This document shows positions 1 through 9,990 of a stretch of DNA of 64,000 bases, one piece after another. The notes under the pieces are model-generated. The model saw nothing but the letters and a program-made list of their open reading frames with translations, was not told where the DNA came from and ran no database searches. The stretch's first letter is position 1, and every line of letters begins with the position of its first letter. The DNA is taken from assembly GCF_000613445.1 (NCBI RefSeq), contig NZ_BAIZ01000006.1, positions 1 to 64,000 of the forward strand, written 5' to 3'. The DNA is from Hoylesella shahii DSM 15611 = JCM 12083 (GTDB lineage: Bacteria > Bacteroidota > Bacteroidia > Bacteroidales > Bacteroidaceae). The translations under genes were made by a program, and so were the position numbers.

Positions 1-22
1 AAAAATTCTGACATAGCAAAAT

Positions 23-47
23 CCTGAGCAACTTTTTGTTGCTCAGG
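23..47. terminator. Intrinsic terminator-like hairpin
   Basis: CCTGAGCAAC (23-32) and GTTGCTCAGG (38-47) form a perfect 10-bp stem with a TTTTT loop. The right flank is only moderately T-rich and the left flank is A-rich, so it could end transcription from either side. Confidence 0.6.
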
Positions 48-541
48 TTCTTAAAAAGTTTAATTTATAATAGTGTTGCGGAATTAAGGATAAGGAGAAT
101 TGCGACACCATTATTATGAAATACAAAGAACTCGCCCTTATACAACTATACAATGCACAAGTGGGGGAGCTACTATGCAATAAGCAGATGTTAGAAAGCA
201 GAAATAAGAGCGAGCATAGGGGCAAGGCCGTCAACAATAGGTGTGTATTGGCTATAATAATGAGGTGCGGAGAAAAGACGCTGCCGATAAAACTTGTATT
301 TATGTTATGCAACATAGCGCATGTACAACAGAAGGAGGGAATAAAAAGAATGTAACAAGAAATTAAAAGCAGCGCAATCGCAACACACATACAACAAATA
401 TGCCATGCGTTACTACTGCGAATAAGGAGGGGTGGGAGATACCTTATAGGGGCGTTCGCATGGTGTAATGGTTGTATCGGTTGTTAATAATGTTTAAATA
501 AATCAAAATATCCTCTGATGAACTAAAATGAAAGCGATGTA

Positions 542-575
542 TGTTAGGTGGTTAGGATAATTGTTAGTAACTTTG
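542..575 (+). promoter_or_regulatory. Putative promoter of the ribosomal super-operon
   Basis: TAACTTTG at 568-575 fits the Bacteroidales -7 box TAnnTTTG. A weak TTAG at 543-546 lies 21 bp upstream in the -33 position. The site is about 80 bp before rpsL, leaving an A/T-rich leader. The -7 match is good and the -33 match poor. Confidence 0.45.
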
Positions 576-656
576 CACCCCGAAAAGGCATATTGTGTCG
601 TTTCTGTATTCGCTTGATAATAACGAAAATAATATATAAAATTAAAAAGTAAAATT

Positions 657-1040
657 ATGCCTACTATTTCACAGTTAGTAAGAAAAGGCAGAAAGGTGCT
701 TGTGGAAAAGAGCAAGTCGCCTGCGTTGGATTCTTGTCCTCAACGTCGTGGCGTTTGTGTTCGTGTATACACCACAACCCCTAAAAAGCCTAACTCGGCA
801 ATGCGTAAAGTTGCCCGTGTACGTTTGACAAACCAAAAGGAAGTTAACTCGTACATCCCAGGCGAAGGCCACAACTTGCAAGAGCACAGCATTGTGCTTG
901 TTCGTGGCGGTCGTGTAAAAGACCTTCCTGGTGTTCGTTATCACATCGTTCGTGGTACACTTGATACCGCTGGTGTAGCAAATCGTACGCAGCGTCGTTC
1001 TAAGTATGGCGCAAAACGTCCTAAGGCCGCTAAAAAATAA
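657..1040 (+). CDS. rpsL: Ribosomal protein S12 (uS12)
   Basis: This 127-aa protein is the decoding-centre component of the 30S subunit. The hallmark [12 protein letters not shown] lies at about residues 40-51 and [14 protein letters not shown] at about 83-96. The lysines whose change gives streptomycin resistance in other bacteria are present (43/44 and 88), so the allele looks wild type. It opens the str part of the cluster and is followed by a 284-bp structured gap before rpsG. The ATG sits in an A-rich leader without a Shine-Dalgarno site, which is normal for the phylum. Confidence 0.98.
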   Translation: MPTISQLVRKGRKVLVEKSKSPALDSCPQRRGVCVRVYTTTPKKPNSAMRKVARVRLTNQKEVNSYIPGEGHNLQEHSIVLVRGGRVKDLPGVRYHIVRGTLDTAGVANRTQRRSKYGAKRPKAAKK

Positions 1041-1054
1041 TTAAAGCGAGCCAT

Positions 1055-1160
1055 ATAAGTTTTTAAGTTCGTGAGCCTTATGCTGGTAAGGCTTGCAGTA
1101 GCAAGAACTTCGGGGCTAGGCGAGAGGTGTTTGCCGGGGTTTACAGGCTTAAAAACTTAT
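1055..1160 (+). ncRNA. Structured intercistronic RNA between rpsL and rpsG
   Basis: A perfect 13-bp pairing, ATAAGTTTTTAAG (1055-1067) with CTTAAAAACTTAT (1148-1160), closes a domain containing further hairpins: AGCCTTA/TAAGGCT (1074-1080/1087-1093) and CTTGC/GCAAG (1092-1096/1101-1105). The segment AAGTTC (1065-1070) can instead pair with GAACTT (1105-1110), so two alternative folds are possible. In E. coli, S7 represses its own synthesis by binding the S12-S7 intercistronic RNA, so this may be an S7 target. That function is inferred from position only. Confidence 0.55.
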
Positions 1161-1324
1161 TCTGAAACGAAAGTAAACAGAAACGTCGAGGTGCAGACGA
1201 TAAAGGCATCAAAAATTATAACCCGTTTTGCTGGTGAATTGTTTAAAAGGTTGAGTAAACATCCGAGTGCGGAAGTTGAAGAACGATGACAACCCCACGC
1301 AGAATTATTTTTTTCAAAACAAAA

Positions 1325-1801
1325 ATGAGAAAAGCAAAACCAAAGAAGCGCGTGATCCTTCCCGATCCCGTGTTCAACGACCAAAAGGTCTCTAAGTTCG
1401 TTAATCACTTGATGTACGATGGTAAGAAAAATGCATCGTACGAGATTTTCTACAATGCCCTTGATACCGTAAAGGTTAAGATGGAGAAGGAAGAAAAGTC
1501 GCCTCTGGAAATCTGGAAGATGGCTTTGGACAACATCACTCCTCAAGTGGAGGTGAAGAGTCGCCGTATTGGTGGCGCTACGTTCCAAGTTCCTACCGAA
1601 ATTCGTGCTGATCGCAAAGAGAGTATCTCGATGAAGAACATGATTTCTTATGCCCGCAAACGTGGTGGTAAGACCATGGCCGACAAGCTGGCTGCAGAAA
1701 TTATGGACGCCTACAACAACCAAGGCGGAGCTTACAAGCGTAAGGAAGATATGCACCGCATGGCAGAGGCTAACCGCGCATTCGCACATTTCAGATTCTA
1801 A
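1325..1801 (+). CDS. rpsG: Ribosomal protein S7 (uS7)
   Basis: This 158-aa protein nucleates assembly of the 30S head on 16S rRNA and contacts the E site. I chose the ATG at 1325 (MRKAKPKKR) because a frame extension upstream to 1286 adds residues not found in S7 and 158 aa is the usual size. Visible S7 signatures are the segment ending [11 protein letters not shown] and the C-terminal [16 protein letters not shown]. The stop is 24 bp before fusA. Upstream lies the structured rpsL-rpsG intercistronic RNA, a plausible self-regulation site. Confidence 0.97.
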   Translation: MRKAKPKKRVILPDPVFNDQKVSKFVNHLMYDGKKNASYEIFYNALDTVKVKMEKEEKSPLEIWKMALDNITPQVEVKSRRIGGATFQVPTEIRADRKESISMKNMISYARKRGGKTMADKLAAEIMDAYNNQGGAYKRKEDMHRMAEANRAFAHFRF

Positions 1802-1825
1802 TCATAAATAGGTATACAAAAGACA

Positions 1826-3940
1826 ATGGCAAATCGCGATTTACATTTGACACGTAACATCGGTATCATGGCTCACATTGATGCCGGTAAAACCACAACT
1901 TCTGAACGTATTCTCTTCTATACGGGTAAAACCCACAAGATAGGTGAGGTACACGACGGCGCTGCTACCATGGACTGGATGGCGCAAGAGCAGGAGCGCG
2001 GTATAACTATTACTTCTGCAGCAACAACCTGTAACTGGAACTATGGTGGTAAATCGTTTAAGATTAACCTCATTGACACTCCGGGACACGTTGACTTTAC
2101 CGCTGAGGTGGAACGCTCATTGCGTGTTCTCGACGGCGCTGTAGCTACCTATTCGGCTGCCGACGGTGTACAACCTCAGTCGGAAACTGTATGGCGCCAG
2201 GCTGACAAATATAACGTTCCACGTATTGGATACGTAAACAAGATGGACCGCTCGGGAGCTGATTTCTATGAGACGGTTCAACAAATGAGAGACATCTTGG
2301 GTGCAAACCCCTGCCCAGTACAAATTCCTATCGGTGCTGAAGAAAACTTCAAAGGCGTGATAGACCTTATCAAGATGAAGGCTATTTTGTGGCACGACGA
2401 AACGATGGGTGCTGAATACAGCATAGAAGAAATTCCCGCCGACCTACTAGACGAGGCTAAGGAATGGCACGACAAGATGATTGAGAATGCTGCTAACTAC
2501 GACGATGCACTGATGGAGAAGTATCTTGAAGGTGTTGAACCTTCTGAAGAAGAACTTATCGCTGCTATCCGTAAGGCTACAATCTCGATGGATCTTACTC
2601 CTATGGTATTGGGCTCTTCTTATAAGAACAAAGGTGTGCAACCCCTCTTGGACTATGTTTGCGCATTCTTGCCATCACCACTGGATACAGTAGCTATCGT
2701 AGGTGTTAACCCCAATACCGACGAAGAAGAAGAGCGTAAGCCTTCGGAGGACGCTCCTACATCAGCATTGGCGTTTAAGATTGCTACCGACCCATTTATG
2801 GGCCGCTTGGTGTTCTTCCGCGTGTACTCGGGTAAGGTAGAGGCAGGTTCGTATGTGTTCAATGCTCGTTCGGGTAAGAAAGAACGCATCAGTCGCTTGT
2901 TCCAGATGAACTCTAACAAGGAAATTCCAATGGAAAGCATCGACGCTGGTGATATCGGCGCAGGTGTAGGTTTCAAAGATATTCGTACTGGTGACACTCT
3001 TTGTGACGAAAGCGCTCCTATCGTGCTCGAATCAATGAGCTTCCCCGATACTGTTATCTCGATTGCTGTTGAGCCTAAGAGCCAAGCAGACATCGCTAAG
3101 CTTGACAACGGTTTGGCTAAGCTGGCTGAAGAAGACCCAACATTTACTGTTCGTACCGACGAGCAAAGTGGTCAGACCATTATTTCGGGTATGGGTGAGT
3201 TGCACTTGGATATCATTATCGACCGTCTGAAGCGTGAGTTTAAGGTAGAATGTAACCAAGGTAAGCCCCAGGTTAACTACAAAGAGGCTATCACCAAGCC
3301 CGTTACACTTCGTGAAGTGTACAAGAAGCAGAGTGGTGGACGTGGTAAGTTTGCTGATATTATCGTCACTGTTGGTCCTAAAGACGAAGACTTCAAGGAA
3401 GGCAACTTCCAATTCGTGAACGAGGTTAAGGGCGGAAACGTTCCTAAGGAATTTATCCCCTCGGTACAAAAGGGTTTCGAAAACGCCATGAAGAACGGTG
3501 TACTTGGTGGTTATCCAATGGAAAACCTGAAGGTAACGTTGACAGATGGTTCGTTCCACCCAGTAGACTCAGACCAACTTTCGTTCGAATTGGCTGCTAT
3601 CAACGCCTATCGTAACGCTTGTCCTAAGGCAGGTCCTGTATTGATGGAACCTATCATGAAGGTAGAAGTGGTTACTCCCGAAGAAAACATGGGTGATGTA
3701 ATCGGTGACTTGAACAAACGCCGTGGTCAAGTAGAAGGTATGGACGAAGCTCGTAGCGGTGCACGCATCGTGAAAGCGCAAGTGCCATTGGCCGAGATGT
3801 TTGGTTATGTAACCGCATTGCGTACCATTACATCGGGTCGCGCAACAAGCTCGATGGAATACGATCACCACTCACCACTGTCAAGCTCAATTGCTAAGGC
3901 GGTGCTAGAGGAAGTAAAAGGTCGCACCGACTTGGTGTAA
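1826..3940 (+). CDS. fusA: Elongation factor G
   Basis: This 704-aa translational GTPase catalyses ribosomal translocation and, with RRF, ribosome recycling. The GTPase motifs are intact: AHIDAGKTT at about residues 16-24, DTPGHVDF, and NKMD. The length and the C-terminal domain IV/V region fit canonical EF-G rather than the EF-G2 or TetM branches. It lies between rpsG and rpsJ. No tuf gene follows it, unlike the E. coli str operon, a gene order seen in Bacteroidota. A long hairpin separates it from rpsJ. Confidence 0.98.
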   Translation: MANRDLHLTRNIGIMAHIDAGKTTTSERILFYTGKTHKIGEVHDGAATMDWMAQEQERGITITSAATTCNWNYGGKSFKINLIDTPGHVDFTAEVERSLRVLDGAVATYSAADGVQPQSETVWRQADKYNVPRIGYVNKMDRSGADFYETVQQMRDILGANPCPVQIPIGAEENFKGVIDLIKMKAILWHDETMGAEYSIEEIPADLLDEAKEWHDKMIENAANYDDALMEKYLEGVEPSEEELIAAIRKATISMDLTPMVLGSSYKNKGVQPLLDYVCAFLPSPLDTVAIVGVNPNTDEEEERKPSEDAPTSALAFKIATDPFMGRLVFFRVYSGKVEAGSYVFNARSGKKERISRLFQMNSNKEIPMESIDAGDIGAGVGFKDIRTGDTLCDESAPIVLESMSFPDTVISIAVEPKSQADIAKLDNGLAKLAEEDPTFTVRTDEQSGQTIISGMGELHLDIIIDRLKREFKVECNQGKPQVNYKEAITKPVTLREVYKKQSGGRGKFADIIVTVGPKDEDFKEGNFQFVNEVKGGNVPKEFIPSVQKGFENAMKNGVLGGYPMENLKVTLTDGSFHPVDSDQLSFELAAINAYRNACPKAGPVLMEPIMKVEVVTPEENMGDVIGDLNKRRGQVEGMDEARSGARIVKAQVPLAEMFGYVTALRTITSGRATSSMEYDHHSPLSSSIAKAVLEEVKGRTDLV

Positions 3941-3949
3941 CTTCATAAC

Positions 3950-4005
3950 AGAGGAACGAAGCGTAGGTTAGCGAATGACTCTTAACAGGCGTACTTCGTT
4001 CCTCT
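3950..4005 (+). promoter_or_regulatory. Long stem-loop between fusA and rpsJ
   Basis: AGAGGAACGAAG (3950-3961) pairs perfectly with CTTCGTTCCTCT (3994-4005) around a 32-nt loop. No T-run follows, so a simple intrinsic terminator is unlikely. It sits at the str/S10 boundary and could be a processing site or a regulatory leader for S10-operon genes. Confidence 0.55.
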
Positions 4006-4038
4006 ACCCAATAATTATTTTAAAACAACTTAATCGAC

Positions 4039-4344
4039 ATGAGTCAGAAAATTAGAATTAAGCTGAAGAGTTACGACCACAAGTTGGTGGACAAGTCAGC
4101 AGAGAAAATCGTTAAGGCTGTAAAGGCCACAGGTGCAATCGTAAGCGGACCAATCCCCTTGCCAACACACAAACGTATCTTCACCGTAAACCGAAGCACA
4201 TTCGTTAACAAGAAGAGCCGCGAACAATTCCAATTGCAAGATTTCAAACGTCTGATCGACATCTATAGCTCAACGGCCAAGACTGTAGACGCTTTGATGA
4301 AGCTAGAATTGCCCAGTGGTGTTGAAGTAGAAATCAAGGTGTAG
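4039..4344 (+). CDS. rpsJ: Ribosomal protein S10 (uS10)
   Basis: This 101-aa protein is part of the 30S head and, as NusE, of transcription antitermination complexes. The family is recognisable from [14 protein letters not shown] near the N-terminus and GPIPLPTHK in the middle. It is the first gene of the S10 block, flanked on both sides by strong hairpins (3950-4005 and 4360-4416), so its expression may be set partly independently of fusA and rplC. Confidence 0.97.
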   Translation: MSQKIRIKLKSYDHKLVDKSAEKIVKAVKATGAIVSGPIPLPTHKRIFTVNRSTFVNKKSREQFQLQDFKRLIDIYSSTAKTVDALMKLELPSGVEVEIKV

Positions 4345-4359
4345 TAAAAACGATGGCAA

Positions 4360-4416
4360 GAGCAGCGATCGGTTGTCTAACAATAAAAACCGAAAGGCAA
4401 AACAACCGATATGCTC
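4360..4416 (+). promoter_or_regulatory. Stem-loop in the rpsJ-rplC gap
   Basis: GAGCA (4360-4364) pairs with TGCTC (4412-4416), then after a small internal loop ATCGGTTGT (4368-4376) pairs with ACAACCGAT (4402-4410). The apical loop is about 25 nt. It lies in a 131-bp gap ahead of rplC-rplD. In E. coli, L4 represses its operon through an S10 leader hairpin. A similar role here is only inferred from position. Confidence 0.5.
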
Positions 4417-4475
4417 GAATCCAATCTGCAGCTTATAAACATTTAAACTATTTATTTTATTAATATATTATTGAA

Positions 4476-5090
4476 ATGCCAGGATTAATTGGAAGAAAAA
4501 TCGGAATGACATCCGTTTTCAGTGCCGACGGTAAGAATGTACCGTGCACTGTTATCGAAGCTGGTCCTTGTGTTGTTACCCAGGTTAAGACCGTAGAGAA
4601 CGACGGCTACAAAGCAGTTCAGTTGGCATACGGAGAAGCAAAGAAAAGCCGCACCACTAAGGCGATGGCAGGTATCTTTGAAAAGGCAGGCACAACACCA
4701 AAGAAGCACTTGGCCGAGTTCAAGTTTGATACGGAGTACAATCTGGGCGACACCATCACGGTGGAACTCTTCGCAAACGCCGAGTTTGTAGACGTAGTAG
4801 GAACCTCTAAAGGTAAGGGTTTCCAAGGAGTTGTTAAGCGTCATGGCTTCGGTGGTGTAGGCCAAACTACACACGGACAGGACGACCGCGCCCGTAAGCC
4901 GGGTTCAATTGGTGCTTGTTCTTACCCTGCAAAGGTGTTCAAGGGCATGCGCATGGGCGGCCAAATGGGAGGTGACAGAGTAACAACTCAGAACCTTAAA
5001 GTGTTAAAGGTAATTCCTGAGCACAACCTTATCCTCGTGAAAGGTAGTGTAGCTGGATGCAATGGTTCAACCCTTTTAATTAAGAAATAA
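4476..5090 (+). CDS. rplC: Ribosomal protein L3 (uL3)
   Basis: This 204-aa protein is an early 50S assembly factor whose loop reaches the peptidyl transferase centre. The start [15 protein letters not shown] and the central [15 protein letters not shown] are typical, and the Gln of the conserved [10 protein letters not shown] region is present. The stop codon TAA overlaps the rplD start by one base (TAATG at 5088-5092), implying translational coupling with L4. Confidence 0.97.
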   Translation: MPGLIGRKIGMTSVFSADGKNVPCTVIEAGPCVVTQVKTVENDGYKAVQLAYGEAKKSRTTKAMAGIFEKAGTTPKKHLAEFKFDTEYNLGDTITVELFANAEFVDVVGTSKGKGFQGVVKRHGFGGVGQTTHGQDDRARKPGSIGACSYPAKVFKGMRMGGQMGGDRVTTQNLKVLKVIPEHNLILVKGSVAGCNGSTLLIKK

Positions 5091-5719
5091 TGGAAGTTAG
5101 CGTATTGAATATCAACGGTCAAGAGACCGGAAGGAAAGTTGTGCTCAACGACGCGATTTTCGGCATCGAGCCCAACGACCACGTTCTATATCTAGACGTG
5201 AAGCAGTATCTCGCTAACCAACGCCAAGGCACAGCCAAAACGAAGGAAAGAAGCGAGATGAGCGGTTCAACCCGTAAGCTCGGTCGCCAAAAGGGTGGCG
5301 GCGGTGCACGTCGTGGCGATATCAACTCGCCTGTTCTTGTTGGTGGTGCTCGTGTATTCGGTCCTAAACCCCGCGATTACGGCTTCAAGCTGAATAAGAA
5401 AGTGAAGGTTTTGGCTCGTAAGTCTGCATTGAGCTACAAGGCAAAAGAAAATGCCATCATTGTTGTAGAAGACTTTGAAATGGCAGCTCCTAAGACAAAA
5501 GAATTTGTAAATATAGTTAAAAATCTTCAATTAGGAGAGCGTAAGTCTTTACTTCTTTTGCCAAGTGTGAATAAAAACGTATATTTGTCGGCTCGTAATT
5601 TGCAACGTTCAGAAGTAATGACAGCCAGCGCACTCAATGCCTATAAGGTGTTGAATGCTGATGTGCTTGTAATTACCGAGAAATCGTTGGAGACCATCGA
5701 CGGAATCTTAAACAAGTAA
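5090..5719 (+). CDS. rplD: Ribosomal protein L4 (uL4)
   Basis: This 209-aa protein lines the peptide exit tunnel. The extended-loop region [19 protein letters not shown] (about residues 62-80) is the tunnel-facing part where macrolide-resistance mutations fall in other species; it looks intact. Its start overlaps the rplC stop. L4 is the autogenous repressor of the S10 operon in E. coli; whether that holds here is unknown. Confidence 0.97.
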   Translation: MEVSVLNINGQETGRKVVLNDAIFGIEPNDHVLYLDVKQYLANQRQGTAKTKERSEMSGSTRKLGRQKGGGGARRGDINSPVLVGGARVFGPKPRDYGFKLNKKVKVLARKSALSYKAKENAIIVVEDFEMAAPKTKEFVNIVKNLQLGERKSLLLLPSVNKNVYLSARNLQRSEVMTASALNAYKVLNADVLVITEKSLETIDGILNK

Positions 5720-5720
5720 A

Positions 5721-5725
5721 AGGAG
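5721..5725 (+). promoter_or_regulatory. Shine-Dalgarno-like site of rplW
   Basis: AGGAG at 5721-5725 lies 9 nt before the rplW ATG. Most other starts in this cluster have no such site. Confidence 0.5.
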
Positions 5726-5734
5726 ACAGAAGAA

Positions 5735-6079
5735 ATGGGATTTATTATAAAACCTATCGTCACCGAGAAGATGACGGAAATCACAGAAAAGTCTTCTCGC
5801 GAAAAGAGCTATAAGGTTAAAGGTGAAGTGAGAACCAAGGCAGCAACGCCTCGTTATGGTTTCATCGTTCGTCCCGATGCCAACAAGCTGCAGATTAAGA
5901 GCGAAGTAGAGAACTTGTATAATGTTACCGTGTTGGACGTAAACACGATGCGTTATGCGGGTAAGCGTTCAAGCCGTTATACTCGTGCAGGCCTCGTGAG
6001 AGGACAAAAGAGCGCTTACAAGAAGGCTATCGTCACCTTAAAGGCTGGCGACGAAATTGATTTTTACAGCAATATTTAA
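5735..6079 (+). CDS. rplW: Ribosomal protein L23 (uL23)
   Basis: This 114-aa protein sits at the exit-tunnel opening and docks trigger factor and SRP. The family start PIVTEKMT and the central FIVRPDANKLQIKSEVE are clear. At 114 aa it is longer than many L23 proteins because of an insertion around residues 20-40, common in Bacteroidota. It is preceded by an AGGAG site and followed 7 bp later by rplB. Confidence 0.96.
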   Translation: MGFIIKPIVTEKMTEITEKSSREKSYKVKGEVRTKAATPRYGFIVRPDANKLQIKSEVENLYNVTVLDVNTMRYAGKRSSRYTRAGLVRGQKSAYKKAIVTLKAGDEIDFYSNI

Positions 6080-6086
6080 ATAAGAA

Positions 6087-6911
6087 ATGGCAGTACGTAA
6101 GTTTAAACCGGTAACCCCGGGACAAAGACACAAGATTATTGGCACGTTCGAGGAGATTACTGCATCCGTGCCAGAGAAGTCTCTCGTTTGCGGAAAACGC
6201 TCAACTGGTGGTCGAAACAACACTGGTAAGATGACTGTTCGCTATATGGGTGGTGGTCATAAGAGAAAGTATCGTGCAATCGACTTTAAGCGAGAGAAAG
6301 ATGGTGTTCCCGCCGTAGTTCAGACAATTGAATACGATCCGAACCGTTCGGCTCGTATCGCTTTGTTGTATTATGCTGACGGCGAAAAGCGTTACATTAT
6401 TGCTCCCAATGGACTGCAAGTGGGTACCACATTGTTGTCAGGTTCGGAGGCGGCTCCTGAGATTGGAAACGCCATTCCCTTGGCAAACATCCCTGTTGGT
6501 ACTGTAATTCACAACATTGAATTGCGCCCTGGACAAGGCGCCCTGTTGGTTCGTTCGGCTGGTAATTTTGCTCAGTTGACTTCTCGTGAGGGCAGTTATT
6601 GTGTTATTAAGCTTCCTTCAGGCGAGACCCGTAAGGTTCTCTCTGCTTGTAAGGCTACAGTGGGTAGTGTAGGTAACTCTGACCACGCATTGGAACAATC
6701 AGGTAAAGCTGGTCGTTCGCGTTGGTTGGGTCGTCGCCCGCACAACCGTGGTGTTGTTATGAACCCTGTTGATCACCCCATGGGTGGTGGTGAAGGCCGT
6801 CAGAGCGGTGGACACCCACGCTCACGCAAGGGCTTGTATGCTAAGGGTCTCAAGACACGCGCACCCAAGAAGCAGTCTAGCAAGTATATTATTGAAAGAG
6901 CTAAAAAATAA
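6087..6911 (+). CDS. rplB: Ribosomal protein L2 (uL2)
   Basis: This 274-aa protein is needed for subunit association and peptidyl transfer. The C-terminal segment [17 protein letters not shown] (about residues 226-242) carries the conserved functional histidine of the family. Length is standard. It starts 7 bp after rplW and ends 14 bp before rpsS. Confidence 0.98.
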   Translation: MAVRKFKPVTPGQRHKIIGTFEEITASVPEKSLVCGKRSTGGRNNTGKMTVRYMGGGHKRKYRAIDFKREKDGVPAVVQTIEYDPNRSARIALLYYADGEKRYIIAPNGLQVGTTLLSGSEAAPEIGNAIPLANIPVGTVIHNIELRPGQGALLVRSAGNFAQLTSREGSYCVIKLPSGETRKVLSACKATVGSVGNSDHALEQSGKAGRSRWLGRRPHNRGVVMNPVDHPMGGGEGRQSGGHPRSRKGLYAKGLKTRAPKKQSSKYIIERAKK

Positions 6912-6925
6912 TTAAAGAGTAAATT

Positions 6926-7192
6926 ATGAGTCGTTCATTAAAAAAAGGACCATATATAAACGTATCACTCGAGAAGAAAATTCTCGCTATGAACGAGAGT
7001 GGCAAGAAGAGTGTCGTTAAGACATGGGCTAGGGCATCGATGATTTCCCCCGATTTCGTGGGTCACACGGTGGCAGTTCATAACGGAAACAAATTCATCC
7101 CTGTCTACATTACCGAGAACATGGTTGGCCACAAGCTGGGCGAGTTTTCTCCCACGCGTCGTTTCGGCGGCCACTCTGGTAACAGGAAATAA
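6926..7192 (+). CDS. rpsS: Ribosomal protein S19 (uS19)
   Basis: This 88-aa 30S head protein is recognised from [11 protein letters not shown] at the start and [18 protein letters not shown] at the end. The length is standard. It sits in the usual order between rplB and rplV. Confidence 0.97.
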   Translation: MSRSLKKGPYINVSLEKKILAMNESGKKSVVKTWARASMISPDFVGHTVAVHNGNKFIPVYITENMVGHKLGEFSPTRRFGGHSGNRK

Positions 7193-7224
7193 GGGGATAA
7201 CCATTTAAAATTATAGAAATAATA

Positions 7225-7629
7225 ATGGGAGCAAGAAAACATAATGCGGCTGAAAAAAGAAAAGAGGCCCTAAAAAATTTGTATTTTGCCAAACTCAAGG
7301 GCGTTCCTTCTTCCCCTCGCAAGATGCGCTACGTTGTAGACATGATTCGCGGAATGGAGGTTAATCGTGCCCTTGGCGTGCTCAGGTTCTCCAAGAAACA
7401 AGCTGCAGCAGATGTAGAAAAACTGTTGCGTTCGGCTGTTGCTAACTGGGAGACGAAAAACGACCGCAAGGCTGACGAAGGAGAACTTTACATAAGCAAG
7501 GTGTTTGTTGACGAAGGCGTGACGATGAAGCGCATGAGACCCGCTCCACAGGGTCGCGGATATCGTATCCGTAAGCGTTCAAACCACGTTACTTTGTTTG
7601 TTGACGCCAAAACTAACGACGAAAAATAA
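7225..7629 (+). CDS. rplV: Ribosomal protein L22 (uL22)
   Basis: This 134-aa protein has a hairpin that forms part of the exit tunnel. The family region [15 protein letters not shown] is at about residues 30-44, and the tunnel hairpin [18 protein letters not shown] at about 95-112, without the deletions known to cause macrolide resistance. It ends 7 bp before rpsC. Confidence 0.97.
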   Translation: MGARKHNAAEKRKEALKNLYFAKLKGVPSSPRKMRYVVDMIRGMEVNRALGVLRFSKKQAAADVEKLLRSAVANWETKNDRKADEGELYISKVFVDEGVTMKRMRPAPQGRGYRIRKRSNHVTLFVDAKTNDEK

Positions 7630-7636
7630 ATAGATA

Positions 7637-8371
7637 ATGGGACAGAAAGTTAATCCGATAAGCAACCGTCTAGGTATTATCCGTGGTTGGGACTCAAATT
7701 GGTTTGGTGGAAAAAACTTCGGCGACAATCTCGTTGAGGATATGAAGATACGTAAGTATCTAAACGAACGTTTGGCTAAGGCTAACGTTTCGCGCATCGT
7801 CATCGAACGTACCCTAAAGTTGGTTACTATCACCATTTGCACTGCTCGCCCAGGTATCGTCATTGGTAAAGGTGGACAAGACGTTGACAAGCTCAAAGAA
7901 GAGCTTAAAAAACTCTATAAGAAGGATATCCAAATCAATATCTTCGAAGTGAAGAGACCTGATATCGATGCCACAATCGTTGCGAATAACATCGCTCGCC
8001 AGGTAGAAGGTAAGATTGCTTACCGTCGTGCTATCAAGATGGCTATTCAAAACACGATGCGTGCTGGTGCCGAGGGTATCAAAGTTCAAATTACAGGACG
8101 TCTCAACGGCGCCGAAATGGCCCGTAAGGAAATGTATAAGGAAGGACGTACTCCTCTGCATACTTTCCGTGCAGACATCGATTACTGTCAAGCAGAGGCA
8201 CTGACCAAGGTTGGACTTCTGGGTATTAAGGTATGGATTTGCCGTGGTGAAGTTTACGGAGAACGTGACCTCACACCTAATTTTACTCAGGACAAACAAA
8301 GTGGTGGCCGTTCTAATAACGCTGGTGGCCGTTCTGGCCGCGGTAATCGTAAGAGAAACAATAACCGCTAA
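7637..8371 (+). CDS. rpsC: Ribosomal protein S3 (uS3)
   Basis: This 244-aa protein lines the mRNA entry channel and contributes to mRNA unwinding. The start [14 protein letters not shown] and the KH-domain motif [11 protein letters not shown] (about residues 71-81) are present. It ends in an Asn/Arg/Gly-rich tail of about 24 residues ([15 protein letters not shown]), likely disordered and RNA-binding. It ends 15 bp before rplP. Confidence 0.97.
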   Translation: MGQKVNPISNRLGIIRGWDSNWFGGKNFGDNLVEDMKIRKYLNERLAKANVSRIVIERTLKLVTITICTARPGIVIGKGGQDVDKLKEELKKLYKKDIQINIFEVKRPDIDATIVANNIARQVEGKIAYRRAIKMAIQNTMRAGAEGIKVQITGRLNGAEMARKEMYKEGRTPLHTFRADIDYCQAEALTKVGLLGIKVWICRGEVYGERDLTPNFTQDKQSGGRSNNAGGRSGRGNRKRNNNR

Positions 8372-8386
8372 AAGTAAGAAGTTATT

Positions 8387-8814
8387 ATGTTACAGCCCAA
8401 AAGAGTAAGATATAGAAGACCACAAGACGGTCGCGGCAATAAAGGTAACGCAAGCCGTGGCACGCAATTGGCATTCGGCTCGTTCGGCATCAAGACCCTT
8501 GAAGCTAAATGGATAGATAGCCGCCAAATTGAAGCAGCACGTGTGGCCGTGAATAGATACATGCAACGCGAAGGCCAAGTTTGGATTCGCATATTCCCTG
8601 ACAAACCTATCACCCGTAAGCCCGCCGACGTGCGTATGGGTAAGGTAAGGGAGATCCCGCTGGATGGGTAGCACCTGTTACTCCCGGTCGCATCCTCTTC
8701 GAAGTGGAAGGTGTAAGTTTTGATATCGCTAAAGAGGCACTTCGCCTTGCAGCTCAAAAACTTCCCGTAAAAACCAAGTTTGTTGTTAGACGTGATTACG
8801 ATAAAAACGCTTAA
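8387..8814 (+). CDS. rplP: Ribosomal protein L16 (uL16), frame interrupted
   Basis: L16 helps position the aminoacyl-tRNA in the 50S A site. The frame runs normally to about residue 86 ([10 protein letters not shown]), then breaks. Restoring one G in the GG at 8644-8645 gives [18 protein letters not shown] and an intact C-terminus ending DYDKNA, for a normal length of 142 aa. Since the gene is essential and no second copy is visible here, a consensus error in a G run is far more likely than a real mutation. It ends 3 bp before rpmC. Confidence 0.93.
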
Positions 8815-8817
8815 GAT

Positions 8818-9012
8818 ATGAAGATGAAAGAACTAAAAGAACTCGAGACCAAGGACTTGGCCGAGAAGCTGGAGAATGCTGTGGCAGCTTACGACCAGAT
8901 GAAGCTCAACCATAACATCACCCCGCTTGAAAATCCATCGAAGATCAAAAGCGCTCGTCGCGACATCGCTCGCATGAAGACGGAACTTCGTCAGAGAGAA
9001 CTTAACAAATAA
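8818..9012 (+). CDS. rpmC: Ribosomal protein L29 (uL29)
   Basis: This 64-aa helical 50S protein lies near the tunnel exit. The N-terminal [14 protein letters not shown] and the C-terminal segment [13 protein letters not shown] are family-like. It sits in the canonical order between rplP and rpsQ. Confidence 0.95.
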   Translation: MKMKELKELETKDLAEKLENAVAAYDQMKLNHNITPLENPSKIKSARRDIARMKTELRQRELNK

Positions 9013-9025
9013 TAATGGTCCACAG

Positions 9026-9283
9026 ATGGAAACAAGAAATTTAAGAAAAGTTAGACAGGGTGTTGTCTTGAGCAACAAGATGGATAAAACCATTGTTATT
9101 GCAGCTAAGTTCAAAGAGAAGCACCCAATATATGGTAAGTTCGTTCAAAAGACGAAAAAGTACCATGTTCATGACGAGAAGAACGAAGCCAACATCGGCG
9201 ACACGGTTCTTATCATGGAAACCCGTCCTTTGAGCAAAACGAAGCGATGGAGATTAGTTCAAATAATTGAAAAGGCTAAGTAA
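9026..9283 (+). CDS. rpsQ: Ribosomal protein S17 (uS17)
   Basis: This 85-aa OB-fold protein binds the 5' domain of 16S rRNA. Diagnostic segments are [14 protein letters not shown] and [15 protein letters not shown]. Length is standard, and the stop is 2 bp before the rplN start, suggesting coupling. Confidence 0.97.
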   Translation: METRNLRKVRQGVVLSNKMDKTIVIAAKFKEKHPIYGKFVQKTKKYHVHDEKNEANIGDTVLIMETRPLSKTKRWRLVQIIEKAK

Positions 9284-9285
9284 TT

Positions 9286-9651
9286 ATGATACAAGCAGAA
9301 TCAAGACTTACAGTATGTGATAACAGCGGCGCTCGCGAAGCACTTTGCATTCGCGTGTTGGGTGGTACCCGCCGTCGTTACGCTAGCGTGGGCGACGTGA
9401 TTGTCGTTTCTGTCAAGAACGTTATTCCTTCAAGCGATCTGAAGAAAGGTGCGGTATCAAAGGCCCTGATTGTTCGTACGAAGAAAGAGATTCGTCGTGC
9501 AGACGGTTCTTATATTCGTTTCGACGACAACGCTTGCGTGTTGCTCAACAATGCAGGTGAAATTCGTGGCAGCCGTATCTTTGGTCCAGTGGCTCGTGAG
9601 CTGCGTGCCGTTAACATGAAGGTGGTTTCTTTGGCCCCTGAGGTTCTTTAA
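9286..9651 (+). CDS. rplN: Ribosomal protein L14 (uL14)
   Basis: This 121-aa protein forms an intersubunit bridge with 16S rRNA and is the docking site of silencing factor RsfS. The start [16 protein letters not shown] and the end [11 protein letters not shown] are diagnostic. It starts 2 bp after rpsQ. Confidence 0.98.
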   Translation: MIQAESRLTVCDNSGAREALCIRVLGGTRRRYASVGDVIVVSVKNVIPSSDLKKGAVSKALIVRTKKEIRRADGSYIRFDDNACVLLNNAGEIRGSRIFGPVARELRAVNMKVVSLAPEVL

Positions 9652-9671
9652 TATTTAATAAACAGAAAGTA

Positions 9672-9983
9672 ATGAGTAAGTTACATATTAAGAAAGGTGA
9701 CGAGGTTATCGTTCTGGCCGGAGACGACAAAGGCCGGAAAGGTAAGGTGCTCAAAGTCTTGGTTACCAAACAACGCGCACTTGTTGAAGGTGTGAACATG
9801 GTTTCCAAGAGCATGAAGCCTTCTGCAAAGAACCCCCAAGGTGGTATCGTTAAGCAGGAAGCACCCATCCACGTCTCGAATTTGAGTTTGATTGACCCTA
9901 AGAGTGGCAAGGCTACTCGTATCGGAATGAAGATAACCGACGACGGCAAGAAAGTGCGTGTCGCCAAGAAAAGCGGGAGGTGA
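9672..9983 (+). CDS. rplX: Ribosomal protein L24 (uL24)
   Basis: This 103-aa KOW-domain protein starts 50S assembly. The KOW motif [18 protein letters not shown] is at about residues 9-26. Its last codons (AGC GGG AGG TGA) also form the full Shine-Dalgarno sequence of rplE, so the end of this gene carries the ribosome-binding site of the next. Confidence 0.97.
   Translation: MSKLHIKKGDEVIVLAGDDKGRKGKVLKVLVTKQRALVEGVNMVSKSMKPSAKNPQGGIVKQEAPIHVSNLSLIDPKSGKATRIGMKITDDGKKVRVAKKSGR
9976..9983 (+). promoter_or_regulatory. Perfect Shine-Dalgarno site of rplE
   Basis: GGAGGTGA lies 7 nt before the rplE ATG and overlaps the rplX stop. It would match the 16S 3' end over eight bases, unusual in Bacteroidota, where such sites are scarce. 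Confidence 0.65.
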
Positions 9984-9990
9984 TTAAATA

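Larger units (their letters stand above)
1..656. other. Non-coding stretch upstream of the ribosomal cluster
   Basis: No convincing gene is visible. Open frames on both strands here are low-complexity, match nothing I recognise and have no clear start context. The stretch holds a terminator-like hairpin at 23-47 and, near its right end, the likely promoter of rpsL. A gene lying left of the window may end just before position 1. Confidence 0.6.

Noticed and set aside
43..390. Open frames on both strands upstream of rpsL
   Set aside because: Low-complexity composition, no family resemblance, and the two frames overlap each other; no start context or promoter supports either.
451..482. A tRNA D-arm-like stretch (ATGGTGTAATGGTTGTATCGG)
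   Set aside because: No anticodon arm, T arm or acceptor pairing follows, so it is not a tRNA and not a convincing fragment.
1071..1289. A 72-residue frame between rpsL and rpsG
   Set aside because: It starts at a GTG, lies across the structured RNA and has no family resemblance.
8640..8650. Programmed frameshifting in rplP or other genes
   Set aside because: Breaks occur in many unrelated genes at ordinary short runs, without slippery heptamers plus downstream pseudoknots; consensus error is simpler.
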